Source: Liminaster sp017519885 (GTDB lineage Bacteria > Bacteroidota > Bacteroidia > Bacteroidales > UBA3663). From it: DNA of 64,000 nt. Location of the stretch: assembly GCA_017519885.1 (NCBI GenBank), contig JAFWRO010000012.1, forward strand, positions 124,001 to 188,000. The letters are read 5' to 3'. The notes beneath the pieces are model-generated. The model was not told the origin of the DNA, made no database searches, and saw only the letters and a program-made list of their open reading frames with translations. Below are positions 52,743 through 62,318 of the stretch, piece by piece; position 1 is the first letter of the stretch; each line of letters starts with the position of its first letter. Position numbers and translations under genes: made by a program.

Positions 52743-54092
52743 TTAAGCCAGCAGCTTCTGGAACTCTTCGAAGGTTACCTCCTTCTGATCGAGAGTGATG
52801 GCATTGCCGACGAAGTTCATGATCTTGCGGGTGATGGCACTATCACGAAGCTGGCCGCGCTGCTTCTCATCCTTAACCATATCCTCGGCGTACTGCCTTA
52901 CATACTCCTCAGGGATGTCAGTAAGGCCGTACTGAGCCATCTGAGCCTGTACGTGTCCAGTAGCCTCAGCCTTGATGTCGTCATCAGAGATCTTGATGTC
53001 ATTGGCTGCCACAATCTTCTCTTCGATGAGCTGCCAGGTCAGGTCCTCCATCATCTTGGGGAAGTCCTCATCAAGCTTCTTGGCATCGCGCTTCTCGTCC
53101 TTCGAGAGGAGCCACTTCTTGAGGCTGGCCTCGGGGAACTTGAGCTCACCTACCTGGTCGATGAGAGTCTTGCGGGTATCGACGCTGAACTTATAGTCGC
53201 TGCTGCTCTTGTACTGAAGTGCGATCTGAGTAGCAACGGTCTTGCGGAACTGCTCCTCGGTGGTGCACTCGTCACCGAACACCTTCTTGAAGAACTCTTC
53301 GTTGAGCTGGGCTGGCTCGTGGTGGTTGATCTCGGTGATGGTGAAGCGGAAGTTGGAAGTCAGGCCTTCTACCTCCTCCTTCTTCTTGCCAAGCAACGAT
53401 GCGAGCTCGTTCACGTTGTTGTCGTAGGCAGCAGCAGGATTGAAGTCAACGCTTGAGAACTTCTTAGCGCCATCAAACTTGGCTTTCTCATCATCGCTCT
53501 TCATATAGCGAGGATAAACGGTGGTGCCTTCGTACAGGATGCCGCCCTCCTTGATATTGCCGTCGGCATCAAGCTCGGCGATGTCACCCTTGATGACGTC
53601 ATCCTGGGTAGCAGTATCAGCATTTACATACTCGCCGTACTGGGTCTGGTAAGCCTTCACCTGGTTGTCGATCATCTCATCGTTAACCTTGATGTTATAG
53701 TAAGGCACCTTCACGCTCTTGTCAACGGTAAGGCTGAACTCTGGGGCAATAGCAATGTCGAAGCTTACAGTGAAGTTCTCTTCGTTGGCAAAATCGACAG
53801 GCTTCTGATCCTGAGCAACCATAGGCTCACCAAGAACGTTAAGCTTGTTGTCGGCGATATACTTGTACATCGAATCGTTGATCAGTTTGTTCACCTCATC
53901 GATAACGATCTGTGTGCCATACATTCTCTTTACAAGGCTGGCAGGAACCATACCCTTGCGGAAACCTGGCATCTGTACCTTCTTGCGGGTTTCCTTGATC
54001 TGCTTCTCAACTGCTTCTGCGTAGTCGGCCTTCTCGATGTCGAGGCTAAGGACGATATTTACGTCATCTACGACTTTCTTTGTAATATTCAT
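52743..54092 (-). CDS. tig: Trigger factor
   Basis: This 449-residue ribosome-associated chaperone has the N-terminal ribosome-binding domain (about 1-120) with the signature region KVQMPGFRKGMVPASLVKRM, where the GFRxGK loop docks on L23. A divergent FKBP-like domain follows, and a helical C-terminal arm region (about 260-449, EEFFKKVFGDECTTEEQFRK). The divergent middle domain is normal in Bacteroidetes. It is followed on the same strand by no gene in the direction of transcription before the pcrA terminator. Upstream is gyrB. Confidence 0.92.
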   Translation of the reverse strand: MNITKKVVDDVNIVLSLDIEKADYAEAVEKQIKETRKKVQMPGFRKGMVPASLVKRMYGTQIVIDEVNKLINDSMYKYIADNKLNVLGEPMVAQDQKPVDFANEENFTVSFDIAIAPEFSLTVDKSVKVPYYNIKVNDEMIDNQVKAYQTQYGEYVNADTATQDDVIKGDIAELDADGNIKEGGILYEGTTVYPRYMKSDDEKAKFDGAKKFSSVDFNPAAAYDNNVNELASLLGKKKEEVEGLTSNFRFTITEINHHEPAQLNEEFFKKVFGDECTTEEQFRKTVATQIALQYKSSSDYKFSVDTRKTLIDQVGELKFPEASLKKWLLSKDEKRDAKKLDEDFPKMMEDLTWQLIEEKIVAANDIKISDDDIKAEATGHVQAQMAQYGLTDIPEEYVRQYAEDMVKDEKQRGQLRDSAITRKIMNFVGNAITLDQKEVTFEEFQKLLA

Positions 54093-54133
54093 TGTTAGGT
54101 TTGTATTAATTATATAGTTTTCGATTTCTTTGT

Positions 54134-56080
54134 TTATGCATCAATCTCGGCGTATGTGGCGTTCTGCTCGATGAACTCACGTCGTGGAGCCACTTCTTCA
54201 CCCATCAGGAGCGAGAAGGTCTGATCGGCCTGAATAGCATCCTCGATGTTGACCTGCTTCAGACGACGGTGAGCCGGATCCATGGTGGTGTCCCAAAGCT
54301 GCTCGGCATTCATTTCACCCAGACCTTTGTATCGCTGGATCTTCACTCTGTCTTCCTTGCCTTGACCATAGTTCTGGAGGAAGGCATCACGCTCGGCATC
54401 GTCCCAGCAATACTCATCGTACTTGCCGATGGTGCAGCGATAAAGCGGAGCCTGTGCGATATACACATATCCACCATCAATGAGTGGACGCATGTAGCGG
54501 AAGAAGAGGGTAAGGATGAGTGTGGCGATGTGCGCACCATCGACATCGGCATCGGTCATGATGATGACTTTGTGATAACGCAGGTTATCGACATCGAGCG
54601 TCTTGTCCTCACGCAGGTTCACACGGAAGGCGCGGAACATGTTCTGAATCTCCTCCGAGTCGAGCATCTTATGGATAAGCACCTTCTCGACATTCAGGAT
54701 CTTACCACGCAACGGAAGGATGGCCTGATAGAAGCGATTGCGTCCCGACTTGGCGGTACCACCTGCCGAGTCACCCTCGACCAGGAAAATCTCACATTCT
54801 TCGGGATTCTTGCTCGAGCAGTCGGCCAGTTTGCCTGGCAGGCCACCGCCTGTGAGCTTCGACTTCTTTTGCACATTCTCGCGTGCCTGACGGGCAGCGA
54901 TACGAGCCTGAGCTGCTAAGACAACCTTCTCGATGATGATGTGAGCCTGTTCGGGATGTTCCTCCAGGTAATTGTCCATAGCCTTGCGTACAGCCTTCTG
55001 TACGGCAGGACGCACTTCCACATTACCCAGCTTGGTCTTGGTCTGGCCTTCGAACTGTGGTTCGGCAACCTTCACGCTCACCACGGCGGTGAGTCCTTCC
55101 TTAAAGTCCTCGGCCTTAATGTCGTTGGCAAGTTTGGCCTTCTCAAACATCTTTTCCTTGTTGCCATACTCCTTCAGAGCGCCACCCAAGGCGGAACGGA
55201 AACCATCGAGGTGTGTACCGCCCTCGTAGGTGTTGATGTTGTTCACGAAGCTGTGGATCGTCTCCGAATAGCCGGTGTTGTAGGTCAGTGCCACTTCGAC
55301 GGGCACACCATCGCTTTCGGTAATGAGGTGAATAATGTCGGGAATCAACGGGGTGCGGCTCTCGTCCATCCACTTCACGAACTCCTTCAAGCCCTCGGTG
55401 CTGTAGAACATCTGGAAACGTGGCTTGCCATCAGCCTGGACGGCCTCTGGACGCAGGTCAGTGAGCGAAAGGCGGATGCCCGTGTTCAGATAGCAAAGGT
55501 CGCGCAGACGTTCTGCAAGGCGATCCCATTCGAACACCGTCTCGGTGAAGATCGAGTCATCAGGATGGAAGATGATGGTGGTACCGGTATCTTCGGCATC
55601 GCCAATGATCTCCACTCCCGTCACGGGCTTGCCGAAAGCATACTCCTGACGATAGATGTGACCCTGACGATGAACCTCGGCCACGAATTTATCCGACAAG
55701 GCATTGACGCAGCTCACGCCCACGCCATGGAGACCACCGGAAACCTTGTAGGTGTTCTTGTCGAACTTTCCACCAGCGTGCAGCACGGTCATAACAACCT
55801 CAAGAGCCGAACGCTTCTCCTTCTGATGCATGTCCACAGGAATGCCTCGTCCGTCATCGACCACCTTGATGGAGTTTCCTGGGAGGATAGAGACCTCGAT
55901 ATTGTGGCAATAGCCGGCCAGGGCCTCATCGATACAGTTATCGACCACCTCGCTCACGAGGTGATGCAAACCCTTCACGCTGGTATCGCCAATATACATA
56001 GCCGGACGCTTGCGCACAGCTTCAAGACCTTCGAGGACTTGGATGTGACTGGCGTCGTAGTTGTTCTCAATCTGTGACAT
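54134..56080 (-). CDS. gyrB: DNA gyrase subunit B
   Basis: This 648-residue subunit of gyrase introduces negative supercoils. The GHKL ATPase domain has EVVDNCIDEALAGY, VDDGRGIPVDMH and GGLHGVGVSCVNALS; the transducer and TOPRIM regions have the metal site LVEGDSAGGTAKSGRNR and DADVDGAHIATLIL. A C-terminal QRYKGLGEMNAEQLWDTTMD completes the family signature. The length fits GyrB without the long insertion of proteobacteria. It lies between tig (41 bp downstream) and rpsT (147 bp upstream). Confidence 0.96.
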   Translation of the reverse strand: MSQIENNYDASHIQVLEGLEAVRKRPAMYIGDTSVKGLHHLVSEVVDNCIDEALAGYCHNIEVSILPGNSIKVVDDGRGIPVDMHQKEKRSALEVVMTVLHAGGKFDKNTYKVSGGLHGVGVSCVNALSDKFVAEVHRQGHIYRQEYAFGKPVTGVEIIGDAEDTGTTIIFHPDDSIFTETVFEWDRLAERLRDLCYLNTGIRLSLTDLRPEAVQADGKPRFQMFYSTEGLKEFVKWMDESRTPLIPDIIHLITESDGVPVEVALTYNTGYSETIHSFVNNINTYEGGTHLDGFRSALGGALKEYGNKEKMFEKAKLANDIKAEDFKEGLTAVVSVKVAEPQFEGQTKTKLGNVEVRPAVQKAVRKAMDNYLEEHPEQAHIIIEKVVLAAQARIAARQARENVQKKSKLTGGGLPGKLADCSSKNPEECEIFLVEGDSAGGTAKSGRNRFYQAILPLRGKILNVEKVLIHKMLDSEEIQNMFRAFRVNLREDKTLDVDNLRYHKVIIMTDADVDGAHIATLILTLFFRYMRPLIDGGYVYIAQAPLYRCTIGKYDEYCWDDAERDAFLQNYGQGKEDRVKIQRYKGLGEMNAEQLWDTTMDPAHRRLKQVNIEDAIQADQTFSLLMGEEVAPRREFIEQNATYAEIDA

Positions 56081-56227
56081 GTTGTAAAATTGTGTTTTTT
56101 TAGTTTTCTCCCGAATATTCGGAAGAAGATTTTCACGTGCGTACGCGCGCGTAATATAATAATGTCCGCAAGGTCCAATATGGGCACAATACGGGCATTA
56201 TTGGGCACAAACGACCCTCGTACAAGC

Positions 56228-56479
56228 TTACAGCTTGTTGATGTACTTGGCAAGCTTGGACTTGAGGTTACCAGCCTTGTTGGCGTGGATAACGTTCTTC
56301 TTAGCCAGCTTGTCGAGCATTGCAGATACCTTTGGGAGAGCTGCAGTTGCCTCAGCCTTGTCGGTAGTGGCACGGAGCTTGCGAACGGCGTTACGTGCAG
56401 TCTTGGCATAGTAACGGTTTGCGGTGTTGCGGGTAATGGTCTGCTTGATGCGCTTCTTTGATGACTTGTGGTTTGCCAT
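56228..56479 (-). CDS. rpsT: 30S ribosomal protein S20
   Basis: This 83-residue, lysine/arginine-rich helical protein binds 16S rRNA. It begins MANHKSSKKRIKQTITRNTA and ends in SKLAKYINKL, as usual for S20. A promoter match at 56719-56726 (minus) implies a leader of about 230 nt, long for a single ribosomal protein gene. No terminator is clear before gyrB. Confidence 0.95.
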   Translation of the reverse strand: MANHKSSKKRIKQTITRNTANRYYAKTARNAVRKLRATTDKAEATAALPKVSAMLDKLAKKNVIHANKAGNLKSKLAKYINKL

Positions 56480-56712
56480 TGTTTTTGTAATAGTTTTTGC
56501 GGCATTGGAGTTACAAGCGGCCGCGTATTGTTTGATAATTATTTTAAAATGTATTGCTCTCGCTCTTCCCCTCCGATGTCATCGTCAAGACGAAGCATCC
56601 GAAAGAACTCTCCAGCCAAGCACCGCCATGTCGCTCCCGCTGGTATTGCCCGATCACGAAGCCGGGACTTGTAGTGTACCGAGGTGCACTTTTTGGAGGA
56701 AAAGCCCAAAAG
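56480..56712 (-). promoter_or_regulatory. Long untranslated leader of rpsT
   Basis: From the promoter at 56719-56726 the leader runs to the rpsT start. On the minus strand it includes CCCG...CGGG (56651-56664 region) and AGTG...CACT hairpins (56674-56691 region) and a U-rich stretch just before the ATG. No coding region or tRNA was found in it. S20 is autoregulated in some bacteria, so this may be an autogenous control site, but no known leader motif was recognised. Confidence 0.45.
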
Positions 56713-56718
56713 CGGGTG

Positions 56719-56726
56719 CAAAGATA
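56719..56726 (-). promoter_or_regulatory. Minus-strand -7 box for rpsT
   Basis: The minus strand reads TATCTTTG followed by CACCCG. It is divergent from the recO promoter 75 bp away. Confidence 0.75.
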
Positions 56727-56800
56727 GTTAAATTTTCTCACATATACAAACTTTTTTGAAGAAAAATCGAAGAAAACTTTGTTTTTAAAGCGAAATGCGC

Positions 56801-56808
56801 TATATTTG
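56801..56808 (+). promoter_or_regulatory. -7 box for recO
   Basis: TATATTTG followed by CACGC, 52 bp before the chosen recO start. Confidence 0.75.
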
Positions 56809-56859
56809 CACGCAAATTTGACAATCGAAACTAACAAACTTTGCTACCGTGTTTTCATA

Positions 56860-57600
56860 ATGGCCAACGAAACCGATAAGACACAAGCCATTGTACTCTC
56901 CACAGTACCCATCAACGACCATTCGCAGTTCGTGCATCTCTACACCGAGCAATATGGTCGGATGACATGTCGTATCCCCTTGGCTTCGAAAGGCAAACGT
57001 GCCAACCGTCTGCGCACAATGATGACACCCATGACCGTGCTTGACCTGGTGCTCAAGGGAAATCCCTCCGACGAAATACGGTCCATAGGCGAAGCGCAAA
57101 TCGTGCAGTCGCCCTATATGCTCACCCTCAGTCATCCCGACAAGTCGGCACAATGTCTCTACATGGCCGAACTCATCGCACACACAGTGCGTGAGGAGGA
57201 AGCCAACCCGCGTCTCTGGGACTACATCCTCGCCAGCCTGACAATACTCGAGCAATGCGAGGCGGGATGGGCCAATTTTCACCTCATCTTCACCTGCGGA
57301 CTCATCGCCCAGCTCGGCTTCAGCGTCGATACCAGCAATTATGAGCAAGGGTGTCGCTTCGACCTTGTCGAAGGCATCTTCACCACAAGTCCCATCCTCC
57401 ATCCCTATTACCTCAACGAGGAATCGGCCCGATGGTTTTGTAAGCTCTTCGACACGCATTACGACACGATGCAGCAGCTCGACGTCAATCGTGCAGGGCG
57501 CCACTATCTGCTCGACACCCTGCTCATTTTCCTGGGCCAGCACATCCCTGAAATGGGGCGTCTGAAAAGTGTCGATGTGCTCAAATCACTTTTTGAATGA
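56860..57600 (+). CDS. recO: DNA repair protein RecO
   Basis: This 247-residue protein loads RecA together with RecR. The N-terminal OB-fold reads AIVLSTVPINDHSQFVHLYT and GRMTCRIPLASKGKRANRLR. A helical domain follows, with FHLIFTCGLIAQLGFSVDTS in the region that often carries a zinc finger; here the full four-cysteine set is absent, as in many Bacteroidetes RecO. I chose ATG 56860 because the promoter at 56801-56808 lies inside the longer in-frame extension. Confidence 0.9.
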   Translation: MANETDKTQAIVLSTVPINDHSQFVHLYTEQYGRMTCRIPLASKGKRANRLRTMMTPMTVLDLVLKGNPSDEIRSIGEAQIVQSPYMLTLSHPDKSAQCLYMAELIAHTVREEEANPRLWDYILASLTILEQCEAGWANFHLIFTCGLIAQLGFSVDTSNYEQGCRFDLVEGIFTTSPILHPYYLNEESARWFCKLFDTHYDTMQQLDVNRAGRHYLLDTLLIFLGQHIPEMGRLKSVDVLKSLFE

Positions 57601-57640
57601 TTTTTTCGTCACACTTCTTGACATTCTCAATTTTTCTTTG

Positions 57641-57648
57641 TATCTTTG
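57641..57648 (+). promoter_or_regulatory. -7 box for the 5'-nucleotidase operon
   Basis: TATCTTTG followed by CACCGG, 32 bp before the start codon. Confidence 0.75.
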
Positions 57649-57679
57649 CACCGGAAAACCCGACTAAACTAATTCCACT

Positions 57680-59263
57680 ATGTATAAGCTTCTCAGACTC
57701 CTTCTCGTGTTCTGCATCACCCTCGGTATCGGCACCAGTTGTCAACCAGATGCGCCCGTGATCACCATCATCCACACCAACGACACCCATTCGCAGTTCG
57801 AGCCAGGCAAGACGCGCCAAGGCACCGTACAGGGCGGCGTCGTGGAACGTGCATCAATGCTTCAATATTTCCGCCAGCAGGATCCCGACCTGCTTTATTT
57901 CGATGCTGGCGATATGTTCCAGGGTTCACCCTACTTCAACATCTTCAATGGCGAGCTCGAGATACTGTGCATGAACCAGCAGCAACTGGTGGCTGGCACT
58001 TTGGGCAACCATGAGTTTGACAACGGATTGGAATTCCTCGGTGAAATGCTGGCTAAAGCCAACTTCCCCATGCTCAGCTGCAACTACCATTGCGAAGGCA
58101 CGCCGCTCGAAAGCCATATCCTTCCCCACCTCATTCTTGAACGCCATGGCGTAAAGATTGGTGTGACGGGCGTCACCGTGTCGCCCGAAGGACTAATTGC
58201 CAACCGCAACTGGAAAGGCATCACGTTCGAGGATCCACGCTCAGCAGTCAATCGCGAAGCCGATTTCCTGCGAGGCGAAGGCTGCGACCTCGTCATCGTG
58301 TTGAGTCACCTGGGCTACCTTCCCAACCCCAAGACCGATAGCGAAAGTGAGAGCGTGCTCGACAACGACCTTGTTCCTGCCATCCACGGCGTTGACATCA
58401 TCATCGGCAGCCACACTCACTACAACATTGAGGAGGGCGTCTATATCAACGATGCCGACGAACAGCCCGTACTCGTCACCCAGACTGGCGGCAAGATGCT
58501 GCCCATGGGCTTCCTGAAGATAACCATGCAGAAAGGCAGCCGCTATCCCAAATGCAAATACAGCGTATCCACCATCGAATGCAAGAAACTGCATCCCGAG
58601 GACTATGACCTCAGCCCATATGGTCAGGAGATGCGCGATGTTCTCGCGCCCTATCAGCAAGCCCTCGTCGACCAGATGAATGTGCGACTGGGAACTGCCC
58701 CCGAACCCCTGGTCAAGGGAAAGCCACAGAGCACCCTTGGCAACTTCGTGGCCGATTCCTACATTCAGATTGGCCAGAAGAAGACCGGCAAGAAGGTCGA
58801 TTTTGCCATTGCCAACCTTGGCGGCCTGCGTTCTGAGATCGATGCCGGTGACGTGACCATCGGCACGATGTTCAACATCTTCCCCTTCGAAAACAAGATT
58901 GTCGTGCTGGGCCTCAAGGGCAGCGACCTCAAGCAGCTCATCGAGAGCAACGCCGGACGCAAGCTCGATGCCACGGGTGGTGCTGTCATCACTCTCGAAA
59001 TGGATGGCGACCGCTGCATCGCTTCCAACATCCTGATCGGAGGCAAGCCTATCAACCCCAACAAGATCTATTATGTCAGCACGCTCGACTTCCTGGCCGA
59101 AGGCAATAGCGGAATGTCGGCATTGACACGCGCCGTCGAGACCTACGACCCCAACATCTCGGCCCGCGACGCAATGATTGAATACGTCAAGGAACTTGAT
59201 GCAGCCGGCAAGACTGTAAGCGCCAAGATCGATGGTCGTGTCATCGACAAGACCAAACCGTAA
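57680..59263 (+). CDS. 5'-nucleotidase / UshA-like metallophosphatase lipoprotein
   Basis: This 527-residue protein has a signal peptide ending in a lipobox-like GTSC with C21, so it is probably a lipoprotein. The metallophosphatase domain (about 28-300) has TNDTHSQFEPG (D35, H37), DAGDMFQGSPYF, LGNHEFDNG, VLSHLGYLP and GSHTHYNIEEG, the usual metal ligands. The 5'-nucleotidase C-terminal domain (about 345-500) has STLGNFVADSY and NLGGLRSEIDAG. It would release phosphate and nucleosides from extracytoplasmic nucleotides. Both domains are in one gene, whereas many relatives in Bacteroidetes split them. It is followed after 30 bp by the GH3 fusion. Confidence 0.92.
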   Translation: MYKLLRLLLVFCITLGIGTSCQPDAPVITIIHTNDTHSQFEPGKTRQGTVQGGVVERASMLQYFRQQDPDLLYFDAGDMFQGSPYFNIFNGELEILCMNQQQLVAGTLGNHEFDNGLEFLGEMLAKANFPMLSCNYHCEGTPLESHILPHLILERHGVKIGVTGVTVSPEGLIANRNWKGITFEDPRSAVNREADFLRGEGCDLVIVLSHLGYLPNPKTDSESESVLDNDLVPAIHGVDIIIGSHTHYNIEEGVYINDADEQPVLVTQTGGKMLPMGFLKITMQKGSRYPKCKYSVSTIECKKLHPEDYDLSPYGQEMRDVLAPYQQALVDQMNVRLGTAPEPLVKGKPQSTLGNFVADSYIQIGQKKTGKKVDFAIANLGGLRSEIDAGDVTIGTMFNIFPFENKIVVLGLKGSDLKQLIESNAGRKLDATGGAVITLEMDGDRCIASNILIGGKPINPNKIYYVSTLDFLAEGNSGMSALTRAVETYDPNISARDAMIEYVKELDAAGKTVSAKIDGRVIDKTKP

Positions 59264-59293
59264 TTTTCTGATTATAGGTACCCAAGAAACTGT

Positions 59294-61861
59294 ATGTTCA
59301 AACTTAATTCCTATGATAACGAATGCCATCGTCGTGCACGACGATGGCTCGTCTTAATTGGCTTGTTTGCCCTCTGTTCGACGAATCTCCTTGGGCAGAA
59401 CATGCTTCGAAAAGTGGATCAGGAGAAGATGAAGGAGTGGGTCGATGAACAGATGGAGAAACTCACTCCCGAGCAAAGGTTGGGCCAGCTCGTCATACCG
59501 CTCTATTATATGCCAGATGCCACAAAGGCCAACCTCAACAGCATTACCCTCGACATCCAGGAGTATCATTTCGGTGGAGCCTTATTGAGCAAAGGCTCCA
59601 TGGCCACCAACGCCAAACTCGTCAACCGCCTCCAGGAGGTTGCACAGGAAGAGGGTCTGCCCGGTATGATGATCTGTATCGACGGAGAATGGGGTCTGGC
59701 CATGCGTCTGAGCGATGCCATCAAGTACCCCCGCAACGGCGCACTCGGCAAGATAAACGAAGACGTGCGCGACACGCTTTGTTATATGTATGGTTTCGAA
59801 GTGGGTCGCCAGTGCCGCGAACTCGGCATTCAGGTCAACTTCGCCCCTGTACTCGACGTCAACACCAATCCCAAGAACCCCGTCATTGGAACACGTTCGT
59901 TCGGCAATAACCCCGAACTTGTCAGCCTCGCTGCATCGAGTTATGCACGCGGTCTGGAAGATGCTGGCGTACTGGCCGTCGGGAAACATTTCCCAGGTCA
60001 TGGCGACACCCAAACCGATTCGCACACATCCCTGCCGAAGCTCTCTCATAGTGTGAATCGATTGAATGAGGTGGAACTGCCCCCATTCCAGCACTTCATC
60101 AACCAAGGACTGGGTGGCATCATGACAGCCCACCTCGACGTTCCAGCACTGGCCGAAAAGAAAGGTATGCCAGCCACCGTCAGCAAGCGCATCATCACCA
60201 ACATCCTGCGCAACACCATGCACTTCGACGGACTGGTCTTTACCGACGGCTTGGCGATGGTAGGTGCCAAGTACAAGGACGTTTGCATCAACGCACTTCT
60301 CGCGGGCTGCGACATCCTGGTGCAACCCACACCCCAGAAGACACAGATGAATGCGCTACGCAATGCACTCAAGAAAGGTTACAAGGGCAATGGCTACAAG
60401 CTTACCGCCCAGGAATTCCAGCAAATAGTGGACGAGAAATGCCGACGAGTGCTCGAATGGAAATACGCCTTGGGTCTCGACCAGCCTCAGATGGTCGAGG
60501 TGGAAGGCCTGGCCGAACGTGTCAACTCCGAATTTGCGGTTCACCTGAAGGATGAACTTCAGCGACTGAGTGGCAATTCCGGTCTCGTGGAATACGATCC
60601 TACCTTGCAGAACCAGTTCAACGACATCGCCATGACCGAAGTCGCAAGCGAGTCCGCTGAACCAGCTGTAAAAGAAGAGGTTTTGGAAACCTTTGAGCCT
60701 CCCTACCCGCTCATTGCCTTACCTACGGCCACCCCGCAGCAGGTGGGTATGGATATCAATCGGCTTGGCGAAGTGTCCAGGCTTGCCAACGAGTTCGTCA
60801 ACTCGGGTGCAGTGCCCGGTTGCCAGATTATCGTGATTCGCAAGAACAAGGTGGTCTATGACCAGACGTTCGGACGGTTGGGTGGCAACCACGCGCAGAA
60901 TCCCTACGGCGATCGACCCGTCACTGCCGAAACCATGTACGACCTCGCGTCGCTCAGCAAGGTGCTGGGCACCGTGCCCGCCATCATGCTGCTTGTCGAC
61001 GACCACAAGATCAGGCTTCGCGACCGGATCACCAAGTGGTTGCCCGAGCTCAAAGGCACGCACTATGCCAAAGTCACCGTCCAGGACCTCCTCTACCACG
61101 AGTCGGGACTGAGATCAACCTGTTCTTTCTACAAGCTCACCGAGACGCCCGATTCAATCTTCCGCAGCAAGACCATGCTGCAGACCATCGCCACGCTGGA
61201 CCCCAAACGCAAGATGGGTCGATATCTGTACTCCGACCTAAGTTTCGTGCTCCTCCGTTACATCGTCGAGCGGCAGACGGGCGAACGTCTCGATCGGTTC
61301 CTCGAACGTCGTCTGCCCGACTTCTACGGCCCCTGGTGCTGCTACAATCCCTTGCAGCATGGTGTTCCCCGCGGAGCCATCGCTCCCACTGAGCAGGACG
61401 ACGTCGTCCGCCATCGCTTCATCCACGGCACCGTCCACGACGAGACGGGCGCCTGGGCATTGGGCGTCGAGGGCAATTCGGGGCTCTTCGCTTCAGCTGA
61501 GGCTCTGGCCCCGCTCATCCAAATGATTGCGAATGGTGGCGAGTTGGGCGGCAAACGCTACTTGTCGAAGGAGACCTGCCGACTGTTCACCACGCAGCGT
61601 TCGCCCCACAGTCGCCGCGGACTGGGCTTCGACCGCCAGAGCGCAGAACTCGACAACCCCAACCTTCCCGAGGTGTGCAGTCCGCAGACGTGGGGGCACA
61701 CGGGTTTCACCGGCACGTGCTTCTGGGTTGACCCCAAGCGTGAACTCACCTACATCTTCCTTTCCAACAAGATTTGTCCCGTGCGCGACAATAAGGCCTG
61801 GACCGATGGGCATGTGCGCCCACGCATTCTTCAGGCCATCTACGATGCACTAAAAAGATAA
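59294..61861 (+). CDS. GH3 beta-N-acetylglucosaminidase-like domain fused to class C serine hydrolase
   Basis: This 855-residue protein has a signal-like N-terminus (RRWLVLIGLFALCSTNLLGQ). The GH3 part (about 40-400) carries KHFPGHGDTQTDSHTSLP (K231-H232, the NagZ-like dyad loop) and the nucleophile D318 in FTDGLAM. The second part (about 490-850) is a beta-lactamase class C/esterase fold with S553-L-S-K556, Y646-S-D and H802-T-G in place of KTG. A linker (about 425-480) joins them. GH3 removes GlcNAc from muropeptides, and the second domain may act as a D-amino-acid or ester hydrolase, suggesting a peptidoglycan-turnover enzyme. Similar fusions occur in Bacteroidetes. A terminator follows at 61884-61930. 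Confidence 0.9.
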   Translation: MFKLNSYDNECHRRARRWLVLIGLFALCSTNLLGQNMLRKVDQEKMKEWVDEQMEKLTPEQRLGQLVIPLYYMPDATKANLNSITLDIQEYHFGGALLSKGSMATNAKLVNRLQEVAQEEGLPGMMICIDGEWGLAMRLSDAIKYPRNGALGKINEDVRDTLCYMYGFEVGRQCRELGIQVNFAPVLDVNTNPKNPVIGTRSFGNNPELVSLAASSYARGLEDAGVLAVGKHFPGHGDTQTDSHTSLPKLSHSVNRLNEVELPPFQHFINQGLGGIMTAHLDVPALAEKKGMPATVSKRIITNILRNTMHFDGLVFTDGLAMVGAKYKDVCINALLAGCDILVQPTPQKTQMNALRNALKKGYKGNGYKLTAQEFQQIVDEKCRRVLEWKYALGLDQPQMVEVEGLAERVNSEFAVHLKDELQRLSGNSGLVEYDPTLQNQFNDIAMTEVASESAEPAVKEEVLETFEPPYPLIALPTATPQQVGMDINRLGEVSRLANEFVNSGAVPGCQIIVIRKNKVVYDQTFGRLGGNHAQNPYGDRPVTAETMYDLASLSKVLGTVPAIMLLVDDHKIRLRDRITKWLPELKGTHYAKVTVQDLLYHESGLRSTCSFYKLTETPDSIFRSKTMLQTIATLDPKRKMGRYLYSDLSFVLLRYIVERQTGERLDRFLERRLPDFYGPWCCYNPLQHGVPRGAIAPTEQDDVVRHRFIHGTVHDETGAWALGVEGNSGLFASAEALAPLIQMIANGGELGGKRYLSKETCRLFTTQRSPHSRRGLGFDRQSAELDNPNLPEVCSPQTWGHTGFTGTCFWVDPKRELTYIFLSNKICPVRDNKAWTDGHVRPRILQAIYDALKR

Positions 61862-61883
61862 CTTCGAGAAAGCAAAATAAAGA

Positions 61884-61930
61884 AAAAAACCGCGAAAATC
61901 GGATTATTCCGAAGCTTTTCGCGGTTTTTC
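61884..61930 (+). terminator. Terminator after the GH3 fusion gene
   Basis: AAAAAACCGCGAAAA-like left arm (61884-61898) pairs with TTTTCGCGGTTTTTC (61916-61930), and the right arm ends in a T-run. Confidence 0.85.
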
Positions 61931-61953
61931 TTGTATAATCATCTTCGATTGAT

Positions 61954-61961
61954 TAACTTTG
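61954..61961 (+). promoter_or_regulatory. -7 box for the oadG operon
   Basis: TAACTTTG followed by CACACTG, 54 bp before the oadG start. Confidence 0.7.
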
Positions 61962-62014
61962 CACACTGAGATTATTCCAGCGTTCCAATACATACTCAAA
62001 TTATATCTATATTT

Positions 62015-62278
62015 ATGGAAGGATTACAGCCGATGGAAACCGCCCTGCTGCTAATGATTGTCGGCATGGGCACTGTGTTCATTATTCTAATCCTGATCAT
62101 CTACCTGTCAAGGCTGATGATTATGGCCGTCAACAAATTTGCTCCCGAAGAGGAAGCTGCACCCAAGAAGGCCGCACCTGCTCCGGCAGCCGTTCCAGCC
62201 AACGTCGAGGCCGCCATCAAGGCCGCCATTGCCCAAGTAGCTCCGAAGGCAATGGTTACAAAAATTACAAAGGGCTAA
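62015..62278 (+). CDS. Sodium-pump decarboxylase gamma subunit (OadG family)
   Basis: This 87-residue protein has one transmembrane helix (about residues 8-31, LLLMIVGMGTVFIILILIIY) and a proline/alanine/lysine-rich tail (about 45-70, AAPKKAAPAPAAVPANVEAA), the normal layout of OadG-type gamma subunits that join the alpha and beta subunits of biotin-dependent sodium-pumping decarboxylases. The next gene encodes the carboxyltransferase subunit, 41 bp downstream, in the order expected for such operons. Confidence 0.85.
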   Translation: MEGLQPMETALLLMIVGMGTVFIILILIIYLSRLMIMAVNKFAPEEEAAPKKAAPAPAAVPANVEAAIKAAIAQVAPKAMVTKITKG

Positions 62279-62318
62279 TTAACAACTCCTAAAAGAAATC
62301 GCTATTCAGAAAAAAATT

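Noticed and set aside
56480..56859. tRNA gene between rpsT and recO, as found in some Bacteroidetes
   Set aside because: No cloverleaf or T-loop consensus could be found there.
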